Source: Flavonifractor plautii ATCC 29863
GTDB lineage: Bacteria > Bacillota > Clostridia > Oscillospirales > Oscillospiraceae
Reading direction: 5' to 3'
DNA length: 32,440 bases
NCBI RefSeq assembly: GCF_000239295.1
Contig: NZ_JH417791.1
Location: 1 to 32,440, forward strand
A program made the translations under genes and the position numbers. Below are positions 1 to 6,114 of the stretch, piece by piece; the stretch's first letter is position 1, and the number at the start of each line of letters is the position of its first letter. The notes under the pieces were generated by a model. The model did no database searches. It was given only the letters and a program-made list of their open reading frames with translations, and was not told the DNA's origin.

Positions 1-76
1 ACCGTCCAATATGTTTGACAAACCTACAAAAATAAAAATTTCTCCAAAAATTTTCTTCGGCCGGGAGAGGACCGGG

Positions 77-232
77 TCAAGTGGAGCGCTCTCCCTCTGC
101 AACAATGCGCTCCAGGCAGGCCATCAGATCCGACATGGTCTCCAGCTTGACATCCATCTGCAAAATGTGCTCCCGGAGCTCGGGGGGCATGGAATCAAAC
201 TTTGCACGGATAGCGGGATTGACATAGGACAT
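77..232 (-). CDS. Small hypothetical host protein (51 aa)
   Basis: A 51-residue acidic, helical protein with no domain that I recognise. The start is chosen at 232 because GAGGTG lies 6 bases upstream. The frame continues open much further upstream, but that part crosses a terminator hairpin and has low-complexity sequence, so it is not believed. The gene lies outside the prophage, downstream of the interrupted glycosylase on the same strand. A hairpin with a T-run stands between the two, so it is probably transcribed separately, though I could not find a convincing promoter. Function unknown. Confidence 0.6.
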   Translation of the reverse strand: MSYVNPAIRAKFDSMPPELREHILQMDVKLETMSDLMACLERIVAEGERST

Positions 233-610
233 GGAAATCACCTCGCCGATAGTATGGACAGGGGTACGGAAATTCATACCATGAAAGGCAATAAAAACGC
301 GCTCCGGAACCGGAGCGCGGGAGTTTTTGGTCTGTCCCCCACAGAGAGGCGTCTGCCACCCTGCGGGGGTACAGTGGTTTTGGGTGTTTGAAAAGAGAGG
401 AAAGAGAGGAGGAGTCTTGTTTGATTGCTCTGGTATCCTGACAATCTCTATTTTAACAGGTCTAAGCCCAAAGTGATGAACCATTTTCAAATTTAGTATG
501 AACGTTTTATGAACGCGGAAAACGACTTTTTCCCTGGGTAAAGGGAAAGAAAAATGGCCATATACCGCCAGGCATGCCAATGAGCGAGTGTACCCGCAGC
601 GCATGAAGTG
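233..610. other. Host intergenic region
   Basis: This 378-base stretch lies between the interrupted glycosylase and the 51-aa gene. I see no credible gene in it. It contains one strong leftward terminator (listed separately) and a purine-rich run on the plus strand around 390-415. Base composition is more AT-rich than the phage late genes. Confidence 0.5.
292..318 (-). terminator. Rho-independent terminator, leftward
   Basis: Positions 299-318 form a perfect inverted repeat, GCGCTCCGG-AA-CCGGAGCGC. Read leftward, the stem is followed at once by GTTTTTATT, a good T-tract. It would end leftward transcripts coming from the interrupted glycosylase (or, after integration, from the recombinase gene) before the 51-aa gene. 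Read rightward there is also a T-run a few bases after the stem, so it may work weakly in both directions. Confidence 0.7.
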
Positions 611-1048
611 CTACACAGTACGAATGCGGTACAGGGCGTTGAGCACCCGCCAGTTCTGGGGGAAGGGCCGCATCAGGTTCCAATAGCCAACCCCGTATAG
701 ACCATATTCGGGGATCAAGGCCAGCTTGGCCTGTATGCTACGGGCATCCTCAAACCAGACCTCATGGGTTATGCCGTAGCCATCAGTATAGCGGTACCAG
801 GGGGCCTGGGCCTGCTCGCTGTATTGGATATCCACACCGTAGCGGACCGCCCTGGCCACCGCCTCCTGGGGGGAAATGGACTGAGCCTTGGTACGTCCCT
901 GCACAAAGGGAAGCGGCCAGTCGTAGCCGTAGAGGGGGACGCCCAGCCAGATTTTGGAGGCCGGGATTTCCGTCAGGGCATACTCCACCACTTGGCGCAC
1001 ATTGGGCAGGGGAGCCACCGCCATCGGCGGACCATAGGTATAAAACCA
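611..1048 (-). pseudogene. 3' part of YaaH/SleL-like GH18 spore-germination glycosylase, interrupted by the prophage
   Basis: About 146 codons match the C-terminal half of the GH18 spore cortex-lytic family (YaaH/SleL). Signatures seen are YTYGPPMAVAP, IPLYGYDW-like VPLYGYDW, AQAPWYRY, HEVWFEDARS and the FPQNW end. In this family the stretch before YTYGPP should carry the catalytic DxxDxE strand and a TYEW-like motif. Here that is absent: upstream of W(1046-1048) the frame runs into the recombinase 3' end, which reads the same DNA in another frame. The gene is therefore cut, not degenerate. The 5' half is expected on the minus strand beyond the right end of the prophage. The family acts on spore cortex peptidoglycan during germination. 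Confidence 0.8.
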
Positions 1049-1060
1049 TATAAGCCCCCT
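1031..1060. other. Probable prophage/host junction (attL region)
   Basis: The glycosylase stops matching its family between about 1042 and 1052, and the recombinase stop codon is at 1068-1070. Large serine integrases normally sit next to their attachment site, so the crossover core should lie in this interval. The exact dinucleotide cannot be read without the other end. Confidence 0.6.
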
Positions 1061-1067
1061 GTAATGG

Positions 1068-2648
1068 CTATAATTGTTCGCCATCCGTTTCAACACGGGG
1101 AAATACATAGAGATTCATATCGCTTGCCTCCCACCGGCTGCCGGTTGTCTTGGTGTATAAGATCTTCTCCAGGACTTCTTTCAAGATGGTGTTTTTTTCG
1201 CGGGGGTCGGTCAGTGTGGGGTAGAGGGCAAGCACACGCTCAATCCGGGGAATGATCTCGAAGCGATTCCGGGCGATGCGTCGGGAGGCAGTAAGGGCGG
1301 CCTGGGTAGTTTCGATCTGCTGGTTCACCTCCGCCATGCGGGCGGTCAGGGCCTGGGATCGCTGAAGAAACAGGTCGGTGGAGTAGACGCCCTGCTCGAC
1401 CAGGTTATAGAGATTATCCATCTGCGCCTGTAGGGTGCCGAGGGTACGCTGAAGGGAGGTGATTTCCTGCTCCGCCGTGGGGCCGGTGTGGGAGATAGTC
1501 TCCTGGGACTGTGCCAGCTTTATCTTGTAGTCGGATAGCCAAATGCGCAGGGAATCAAGCATACCCGCCTCTACTTCCTCCAGGACAGAGCTCTTGCAGT
1601 TGCAGTCCTTATTCGGACAAGCCACGGTATCGCGGCCGTGCTTGAACTTCCGGCGCTCCATGCTGCGGCCGCATTTGGAGCAGATCAGCAGGCCGGCCAG
1701 GGGATTTCGTATATTGGTGCTCTTGGGGACGGGGGCGTGGGAGCGGTTCTTCAGCATGAGCTGGGCGCGGTGCCAGAGCACTTCGTCCAGAATCGGCTCA
1801 TGCCGGCCGTCGGAAAGGTGGACGGCACGATCCACCGGGCGGGTTTTCACCAGCTCACCGTCCACCATGCGCTTGACGGTGGGCCGATAGCTCCAGCGGA
1901 GCTTTCCGATGTAGGTTGGATTAGTCAGAATGTCCTTCACGGTGCAGGGCGGCCATTTACCGCCGGTGGGGGAGGGGATGCCCCTGGCATCCAGCCGCTT
2001 GGCGATCGTATAGGAGCCGAGCGGGCGGAGGGTACCGTCAGGGAGGAGCTCACCGTTGACGTACCAGTCGTAGATCTGGCGGACGATTTCGGCCTGCTCC
2101 GGGATGATGCGCAGGGAGTACCCCTTTTCACCGGACAGCTTATAGCGTTCATAGCCGTAGGTGGCCTTGCCGGCGATATACTTTCCCTCGGACAGAGAGG
2201 CCCGGCGGCCGCGCTGGAGCCGTCGGTTGATGGTCTTATACTCCCGCCGGGACATAAAAAGGCCGAACTCAAAATATTCCTCGTCAAATTCGTCGCCCGG
2301 GTCATAGACCTTATTTGGGGTGACGATTTTTGTATCGCTGTACTTGAAGGTGTCAGCCACGACGCCCTGATCGGTGGTGTTGCCGCGGGCCAGACGTTCC
2401 ACCTCCATGACCAGGACACCGGTCCAGCGGCCGGCCTCCACGTCATTGAGAAGCCGCTGCATTTCAGGGCGCTCCGCGATAGATTCGCCGCTGCGTACCT
2501 CCTCATAACACCCGGTGATATTGAGTCCGCGCTTTCGGGCCAGCTTGAGCAGGTCGGCCCGGTGCCGGGCCAGCGTATCCCCCTGGCCGTTGGCTTCGGC
2601 CTCCAGGTCTATACGGGATTTACGGAGATACAGACAATATTCGTCCAT
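1068..2648 (-). CDS. Large serine recombinase (phage integrase)
   Basis: A 526-residue protein with the full large-serine-integrase layout. The N-terminal resolvase domain (about 3-150) carries the catalytic serine in CLYLRKSR and the downstream ERLARG motif. The recombinase domain (about 170-290) has GYER and a DILTNPTYIGKL-type segment. A zinc ribbon follows near 345-375 (LICSKCG, then CPNKDC), and a long coiled coil runs at about 395-465. The start at 2648 (MDEYCLYL) is preceded by GAGGG. The gene integrates and, with a directionality factor, excises the element by crossover at att sites; no directionality factor was recognised. It overlaps the junction-proximal DNA and is the leftmost phage gene. 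It is cotranscribed leftward with the Uma2 gene, 10 bases away. Confidence 0.95.
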   Translation of the reverse strand: MDEYCLYLRKSRIDLEAEANGQGDTLARHRADLLKLARKRGLNITGCYEEVRSGESIAERPEMQRLLNDVEAGRWTGVLVMEVERLARGNTTDQGVVADTFKYSDTKIVTPNKVYDPGDEFDEEYFEFGLFMSRREYKTINRRLQRGRRASLSEGKYIAGKATYGYERYKLSGEKGYSLRIIPEQAEIVRQIYDWYVNGELLPDGTLRPLGSYTIAKRLDARGIPSPTGGKWPPCTVKDILTNPTYIGKLRWSYRPTVKRMVDGELVKTRPVDRAVHLSDGRHEPILDEVLWHRAQLMLKNRSHAPVPKSTNIRNPLAGLLICSKCGRSMERRKFKHGRDTVACPNKDCNCKSSVLEEVEAGMLDSLRIWLSDYKIKLAQSQETISHTGPTAEQEITSLQRTLGTLQAQMDNLYNLVEQGVYSTDLFLQRSQALTARMAEVNQQIETTQAALTASRRIARNRFEIIPRIERVLALYPTLTDPREKNTILKEVLEKILYTKTTGSRWEASDMNLYVFPRVETDGEQL

Positions 2649-2658
2649 AGGGCGGCCC

Positions 2659-3234
2659 TCACTGTTCTGGCGGGAACACCTTGGACAGCTCGATAAAGCA
2701 GCCGGACAGGGTGTTGACCTTGGCCACGGCCTCAGCCGTGTAGAGCTCCTGGACACGGTAGCGGCCATCCACCAGGGTGCTGACCTGTACGGTGCGCTCC
2801 TCGGGGCTGACAATCCAATACTCCGGCACTCCGGCCCGCTCGTACAGGTTATACTTGGTCAGCCGGTCGTGGCGTTGGGTGGAGGGGGACAGTACCTCAA
2901 TAATAAGGTCAGGTGCGCCCTTGCAGCCTATATCATCCAGCTTGCCGGGGTCGCAGACCACCGACAGGTCAGGCTCCACCAATGTGTCAACATCCTCCGG
3001 CCGATCGTCCGCCCGCTCAAAGAGCCGGACGGCGAAGGGGGCGGGGTAGACCTTGCACTTCTTTCCCTCCAGGTAGTTGTAAAGCTGGGCCAGAAGGGCG
3101 GTGATGATCTCCTGGTGTAAGCGGGAGGGCGGAGCCATCATCACCGGCGCGCCGTCGATCAGCTCGATGCGCTCTCGTTCATCCCAGGTCAGGGCATCAG
3201 CTAAAGTGTAACGGTCTTCCTTCGGTAGTGGCAT
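2659..3234 (-). CDS. Uma2 family (DUF820) PD-(D/E)XK nuclease
   Basis: A 191-residue protein matching the Uma2/DUF820 family. Seen are the family's start ELIDGAPVMM, the central EPDLSVV, then GAPDLIIEVLSPST (the D...ExL nuclease core of the restriction-like fold), RHDRLTKYNLYERAGVPEYWIV and VEL-type strands. AGAAAGGAG lies just before the start. Members are predicted nucleases of unsettled function, abundant in cyanobacteria and scattered in Firmicutes. Here it sits between the repressor block and the integrase, probably expressed in the lysogen. A role in DNA exclusion or processing is possible but not shown. Confidence 0.85.
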   Translation of the reverse strand: MPLPKEDRYTLADALTWDERERIELIDGAPVMMAPPSRLHQEIITALLAQLYNYLEGKKCKVYPAPFAVRLFERADDRPEDVDTLVEPDLSVVCDPGKLDDIGCKGAPDLIIEVLSPSTQRHDRLTKYNLYERAGVPEYWIVSPEERTVQVSTLVDGRYRVQELYTAEAVAKVNTLSGCFIELSKVFPPEQ

Positions 3235-3370
3235 AAAGGCTCTCCTTTCTGTCTACAGGCCGTAGAGAGGCCGGGGCGCGGAGGGCCTTATAGTAACGCT
3301 CCTGCACCCCGGAAATGACGACGGCGGCCTGGCGGTCGTCATAGATATGACTGGTGGTCTCAATCCGCAC
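3197..3370 (-). CDS. Possible small protein upstream of Uma2 gene
   Basis: A 57-codon frame starting at GTG 3370 (an upstream TTG at 3394 is also possible) overlaps the Uma2 start by 38 bases. Residues such as SHIYDDRQAAVVISGVQE look protein-like. The ribosome site is poor because GGGAG abuts the GTG. No family recognised; it may be a remnant of an older gene in this patched region. Confidence 0.22.
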   Translation of the reverse strand: MRIETTSHIYDDRQAAVVISGVQERYYKALRAPASLRPVDRKESLYATTEGRPLHFS

Positions 3371-3387
3371 CTCCCGCGAGGGAGGTG
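3368..3387. repeat. Perfect 8-bp-arm inverted repeat
   Basis: CACCTCCC-GCGA-GGGAGGTG is a perfect palindrome with a 4-base centre, in the leader of the Uma2 gene. It could be an mRNA hairpin or a protein site. It has no T-tract on either side, so it is not a usual terminator. Confidence 0.5.
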
Positions 3388-3419
3388 ACAACAAAAATCC
3401 TACTACTCAAGCAAAGCAC

Positions 3420-3446
3420 ATTATATGCATTTTGGAATTTTTCCAT
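3420..3446 (-). promoter_or_regulatory. Possible leftward promoter for the Uma2/recombinase genes
   Basis: On the minus strand a perfect TATAAT lies at 3420-3425. No good -35 box is found 16-18 bases upstream. That spot instead holds an inverted repeat, TGGAA-TTT-TTCCA (3433-3445), which could be an activator or repressor site. This is the most AT-rich part of an otherwise gene-free stretch (3395-3514). Confidence 0.35.
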
Positions 3447-3514
3447 TTTGGCATTCGGGCAATAGGAAAGGCACCACCAATCTGGGGAGGCGTTGGCATG
3501 GCGGTGCCGCTGTT

Positions 3515-3805
3515 CTACTGGATCCCGCTAAGGAAGGCGACGGCCAAGCCGATGACCTCATAATTTAACGGGTCAAGCTCTTTCCTGCGGAGGATGATGG
3601 GGGAAAAGGTGGGGCTTTCCGCCCGGAGCTCCACATATCCCTTCCCGCAGTAAGCTCGCTTGAGCGTGTATTCATCACCCGCACTTACCACCGCGATCTG
3701 GCTGTTGTCCCCGCGGGCGCGGGAACCGAATAACACCAACCGCCGGGCGGCGTACTTTCGGGCCAAGCCGGCCAGATCGGCAGTCAAGGACGGAGAAAGA
3801 TTCAT
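3515..3805 (-). pseudogene. Chimera: nucleotidyltransferase start fused to S24 (LexA) C-terminal end
   Basis: The first ~35 residues (RRLVLFGSRARGD) are the start of a MNT-type nucleotidyltransferase; the GSRARGD turn is the family signature. From about residue 36 the sequence switches to the C-terminal half of a LexA/CI S24 domain: QIAVV, then GDEYTLKRAY with the catalytic-type lysine, then ENPxFxPI-like ESPTFSPI and a hydrophobic end. Each parent is incomplete: the nucleotidyltransferase lacks its second DxD part, and the S24 part lacks the GDSM serine. The reading frame is intact, so a product may be made, but neither known activity is expected. It overlaps the PH gene by 4 bases (ATGA). 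Confidence 0.7.
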
Positions 3806-4254
3806 TTGTTCAGGTTCTCGTGGTTCTCGTAAGCGATCTCTTGAAGCTGCTTATACAACGGCTGAATGTTGTATTTCTTTGGGAACTCGAACTTTTTCTC
3901 CCCGATGGAAACGCCGCCGTTGGCCTTGTAGTAGGGGGAGGAGATATAAGAGATATTGATCTCACTGTCATCCAGACCAAAGCCGGAGGTCTCAGCGGAG
4001 ACGTGGATGATGCTGCTCAGATTGATGGAATCCACGCGCATTTTTTGCCCGGTGGCACCCTGCTTGTCAAAATCCACAATACGCTTATCGGTAAAGAGAA
4101 CCACGTCGCGGACGAGCCGGAATCCGAGCTGAATTGACTCGCCATCCATCAGATAGGCGCCGTATTCCTTCGTCAGTTCATCAACCGATACCTCACTCAT
4201 ATTTCCGAGCACGCCCTGGGTAAGAGAGCCGCCCAGCTTTCCAATCAGTCCCAT
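3802..4254 (-). CDS. PH-domain protein (bacterial PH, PF08000-like)
   Basis: A 150-residue cytosolic protein of the bacterial pleckstrin-homology-like family. Typical features are the GE-SIQLGFRLVRD strand, LFTDKRIVDFDKQG, a run of beta strands and a C-terminal helix. AGGAGG lies upstream of the start. Homologues are small stand-alone PH proteins widespread in Firmicutes with unknown ligands. It lies between the repressor gene and the chimera on the same strand, so it is likely part of the lysogen-expressed operon. Its role in the phage is not known. Confidence 0.8.
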   Translation of the reverse strand: MGLIGKLGGSLTQGVLGNMSEVSVDELTKEYGAYLMDGESIQLGFRLVRDVVLFTDKRIVDFDKQGATGQKMRVDSINLSSIIHVSAETSGFGLDDSEINISYISSPYYKANGGVSIGEKKFEFPKKYNIQPLYKQLQEIAYENHENLNK

Positions 4255-4280
4255 TTCAAAATCCTCCTATTATTTATATT

Positions 4281-4296
4281 ACCGCGCTTCAGCGGT
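4281..4296 (-). other. Weak hairpin after the repressor gene
   Basis: ACCGC-GCTTCA-GCGGT lies in the 108-base space between the repressor and PH genes. Read leftward it is followed by AATATAAAT and no T-run, so it is at best a weak terminator. Confidence 0.3.
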
Positions 4297-4362
4297 TGGA
4301 TTACTATCATTCGCTTGTTTGTCTATCTGTCATTCCGTTTGGAGGTGACAACCTATCATGGA

Positions 4363-5148
4363 TTATGCCCAACTGATCAGCGGGCGGCGGGGCAGAATGA
4401 CACGGCCGTAGTAGGTCAGAATGGTATCATCGCTGCGGGCGCTGATGAAGCGGTCGGCATCATGGCGGGCCCGGTTGAGAGAGAGCAGCCGGACGTTGCC
4501 CGCGTCGTCCTTGTAATACTGCTTGCACAGCATATCGCCGTCCACGTAGAAGATGCCCACATCCCCATTCTCCAGAGGCTCCCGGTTGACATAGACGATA
4601 GAACCGTCCATGATATAGGGCTCCATGGAGTCGCCGTCGATCTTCACCGCGAAGTCGGCGTTGCGCGGGGCATCATTGCTGATCTCGATATAATCAAAAT
4701 CCTCGCCGACTGCGGGAGAGGTCATGCCGGCGGCGGCGGGGGTGTAGTAAAGCGGAATGATTCGAGTACCCCGCGGCTCGGCCTCGCCGGTCTCCCGGCG
4801 GCGGCGCTCCTCCGCCATGCGCTTCTGCTCCTCGGTAATCACAATTTTGGTCATGTTCCGCCCATGGCGGTCCAAGCCCTCGTAGTCCCTTGCTATTTTC
4901 TTCGCCTCGTCCGACAGCTCGGACGGGGCGATTTTTACTCCTTTTGGTGGTGTGGTATTCCCTATCAACTCATCAACGGAAACAGAAAATAAAGAGGCAA
5001 GTTGTATTAAAAGCCTATGTCCTGGCTCTCTTTGATCGGTTTCATAGTTTCGAAGGGTTGTATACGGAATATCAAGTTTCTCGGCCAGTTCTTTTCTTGA
5101 TAGCCCATTTTGTTCTCGTAGGGAGATTAGATTACTCCCAAAACTCAT
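4363..5148 (-). CDS. CI/LexA-like phage repressor with S24 autocleavage domain
   Basis: A 261-residue repressor. Residues 5-62 are an XRE helix-turn-helix (SRKELAEKLDIPYTTLRNYE). A charged linker around 100-125 is followed by an S24 peptidase domain. The cleavage site is AAAG (A140-G141), the nucleophile is S174 in DGDSMEP and the general base is K209 in LCKQYY. Full catalytic machinery is present, so RecA-stimulated self-cleavage and SOS induction are expected from family knowledge. The start at 5148 has AAAGGGGTGA upstream; a GTG six codons earlier lacks a site. It is transcribed divergently from the cro-like gene across the operator region. Confidence 0.93.
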   Translation of the reverse strand: MSFGSNLISLREQNGLSRKELAEKLDIPYTTLRNYETDQREPGHRLLIQLASLFSVSVDELIGNTTPPKGVKIAPSELSDEAKKIARDYEGLDRHGRNMTKIVITEEQKRMAEERRRRETGEAEPRGTRIIPLYYTPAAAGMTSPAVGEDFDYIEISNDAPRNADFAVKIDGDSMEPYIMDGSIVYVNREPLENGDVGIFYVDGDMLCKQYYKDDAGNVRLLSLNRARHDADRFISARSDDTILTYYGRVILPRRPLISWA

Positions 5149-5170
5149 AGCGTTCACCCCTTTCACGATT

Positions 5171-5199
5171 AGGATATATCAGGCGCAAAGAATAGTCAA
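5171..5199 (-). promoter_or_regulatory. Leftward repressor promoter
   Basis: On the minus strand the -35 TTGACT (5194-5199) and -10 TATCCT (5171-5176) are 17 bases apart, about 25 bases before the repressor start codon. Operator copy O1 lies just upstream of the -35 box, where bound repressor could either block or help polymerase. Confidence 0.7.
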
Positions 5200-5209
5200 G
5201 AAAAATTTT

Positions 5210-5294
5210 GCTCGCTTTGGGCATTATTTTTCTAAAAGTCTCTTGACATTTGCTCGTTATGAGCTATACTAACAGTGAAAAGCTCAAAACGAGC
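5210..5294. promoter_or_regulatory. Three-copy operator region
   Basis: Three 13-bp sites share the form GCTC-N5-GAGC: O1 GCTCGCTTTGGGC (5210-5222, one arm imperfect), O2 GCTCGTTATGAGC (5252-5264) and O3 GCTCAAAACGAGC (5282-5294, inverse reading GCTCGTTTTGAGC). All are flanked by T/A runs. O2 sits inside the rightward promoter spacer, O3 just after its start point, and O1 behind the leftward -35. Centre distances are 42 and 30 bases. This is a lambda-like layout for repressor and Cro. Confidence 0.8.
5243..5270 (+). promoter_or_regulatory. Rightward early promoter
   Basis: TTGACA (5243-5248) and TATACT (5265-5270) with a 16-base spacer give a near-consensus promoter 46 bases before the cro-like start codon. 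Operator O2 fills the spacer. Confidence 0.85.
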
Positions 5295-5316
5295 AAAACT
5301 GATTGGGGGTGAGTAA

Positions 5317-5529
5317 ATGAACCTACCTGTAATTGAAGCAGAGAGGATTAAGCGCGGCGTTAGCCGTGATGGGCTGGCCTCTTTACTGGGAGTATCTCGT
5401 CGTACAATTCAAAACTGGCAAAATGGTACAACAGATATGCCTCTATCTAAACTGGTATGTCTCTCTAAAGAATGGGGCTGCTCTGTTGACTATCTGCTCG
5501 GGATTCAACCAGACCAGACGGGCGCGTAA
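5317..5529 (+). CDS. Cro-like XRE regulator
   Basis: A 70-residue stand-alone helix-turn-helix protein. The motif DGLASLLGVSRRTIQNWQNG fills residues 18-37, and the CSVDYLLG helix end closes the fold. GGGGGTGA precedes the start. As the first rightward gene behind the operator region and divergent from the repressor, it is expected to compete for the same operators and favour lytic growth. It is followed by a GC-rich hairpin. Confidence 0.85.
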   Translation: MNLPVIEAERIKRGVSRDGLASLLGVSRRTIQNWQNGTTDMPLSKLVCLSKEWGCSVDYLLGIQPDQTGA

Positions 5530-5534
5530 GAAAA

Positions 5535-5556
5535 CCCCGCCCCTGATGGGGCGGGG
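5535..5556 (-). terminator. GC-rich hairpin, leftward terminator
   Basis: CCCCGCCCC-TGAT-GGGGCGGGG is a perfect 9-bp stem. Read leftward it is followed by TTTTCTT, so it should end the transcript of the leftward gene at 5596-5982. Read rightward no T-run follows, so early transcription probably passes. The same hairpin with the same flank (GCGCGTRAGAAA) recurs at 6072-6095 and 6749-6768. Confidence 0.65.
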
Positions 5557-5577
5557 CCGTGAAAGGAGGTGAAACCC

Positions 5578-5778
5578 TTGAACTGGCTGTATCGGCTAAT
5601 GGATAAAGTTTTCGATCCACCGCCCAAGGGAACCGACAAGGCCGGCATAGTGCTCTACTACAAGTCCCAGGATGAAGGTTATAAGCGGTACAAGCACCTG
5701 TGCTATCGAAACCTGATTCTGGAATCTCTGCTGGCGTTTCTGTTCGGTCTGCTTGTCTCGTTCCTGCTCAAATTCTAA
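5578..5778 (+). CDS. Possible small membrane protein, wholly antisense to a leftward gene
   Basis: A 66-codon frame from TTG 5578 has an ideal ribosome site, GGAGGTGA, 5 bases upstream. It ends in a hydrophobic segment (LLAFLFGLLVSFLLKF), as in a tail-anchored membrane protein. However, it overlaps on the opposite strand the 3' part of 5596-5982, which looks more convincing as a coding frame. Either this is a relic or the two are a real antisense pair. Confidence 0.3.
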   Translation: MNWLYRLMDKVFDPPPKGTDKAGIVLYYKSQDEGYKRYKHLCYRNLILESLLAFLFGLLVSFLLKF

Positions 5779-5982
5779 AAGTGCATCTTGCCCGGCGCTT
5801 GTGATGATCCAAGTGTCTGGCGCTTGAAATTGGCCCATGGAGCCAAGATGAACGGCGGAGAAGTGGTGTATTTTTATAAGATTCTTCTCTTTCAGGAAAA
5901 TAAACCGCTCATATTCCGACCGGCTGGGTGCGTGAGGTTCCGTGTATTTTTGCAACTCCAGGTAGTTGGCTTCAGAAAGCAT
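5596..5982 (-). CDS. Moron-like gene: winged-helix-like N-terminus with C-terminal membrane segment
   Basis: A 128-residue protein. The N-terminal ~75 residues look like a small winged helix (LELQKYTEP, RFIFLKEKNLI, then WIITSAGQDALLEF). A charged Q/R-rich helix (EKRQQRFQNQ) follows, then one membrane segment at about 97-115 (VLVPLITFILGLVVEH). The start at 5982 has GAGAGAGG 9 bases upstream; ATG 5991 abuts that site. The gene runs against the early operon, has its own promoter at 6004-6032 and a terminator at 5535-5556, so it can be expressed in the lysogen. Similar winged-helix plus membrane proteins occur in Clostridia as uncharacterised proteins; function unknown. Confidence 0.72.
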   Translation of the reverse strand: MLSEANYLELQKYTEPHAPSRSEYERFIFLKEKNLIKIHHFSAVHLGSMGQFQAPDTWIITSAGQDALLEFEQERDKQTEQKRQQRFQNQVSIAQVLVPLITFILGLVVEHYAGLVGSLGRWIENFIH

Positions 5983-6003
5983 AAAAATCATCCTCTCTCA
6001 TGA

Positions 6004-6032
6004 ATTCTAGCACAATGGAGGAGGGAGGACAA
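6004..6032 (-). promoter_or_regulatory. Leftward promoter of the first moron
   Basis: The minus strand shows -35 TTGTCC (6027-6032), a 17-base spacer and an extended -10 TGCTAGAAT (box 6004-6009). A near-identical promoter lies in front of the second leftward gene. Confidence 0.7.
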
Positions 6033-6095
6033 GCACCGGCCGGGCCAACGAGTAGCCGGGCGCGTGAGAAAGCCCCGCCCCATCAGGGGCGGGGC
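6021..6095. repeat. Terminator-promoter repeat, copy A
   Basis: About 70 bases from the -35 box through a GC hairpin (GCCCCGCCCC-ATCA-GGGGCGGGGC, 6072-6095) are nearly identical to 6697-6768. Only a few bases and the loop differ. Read leftward, the hairpin (followed by TTTCTC, a weak T-run) would end the upstream leftward gene, and the promoter then restarts transcription. A shorter, related copy is at 5521-5556 next to the cro-like gene. Confidence 0.75.
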
Positions 6096-6114
6096 CGGGA
6101 AGGGGGTGAATGGA

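Noticed and set aside
1638-2696. 352-codon plus-strand frame opposite the recombinase
   Set aside because: Antisense to a clear large serine recombinase; no domain or ribosome site.
3381-4352. Shared 12-mer GGAGGTGACAAC at 3381-3392 and 4341-4352 as a direct repeat
   Set aside because: It is a ribosome-binding-site-like word. Neither copy leads a convincing rightward gene (the second gives only 17 codons) and the flanks do not match.
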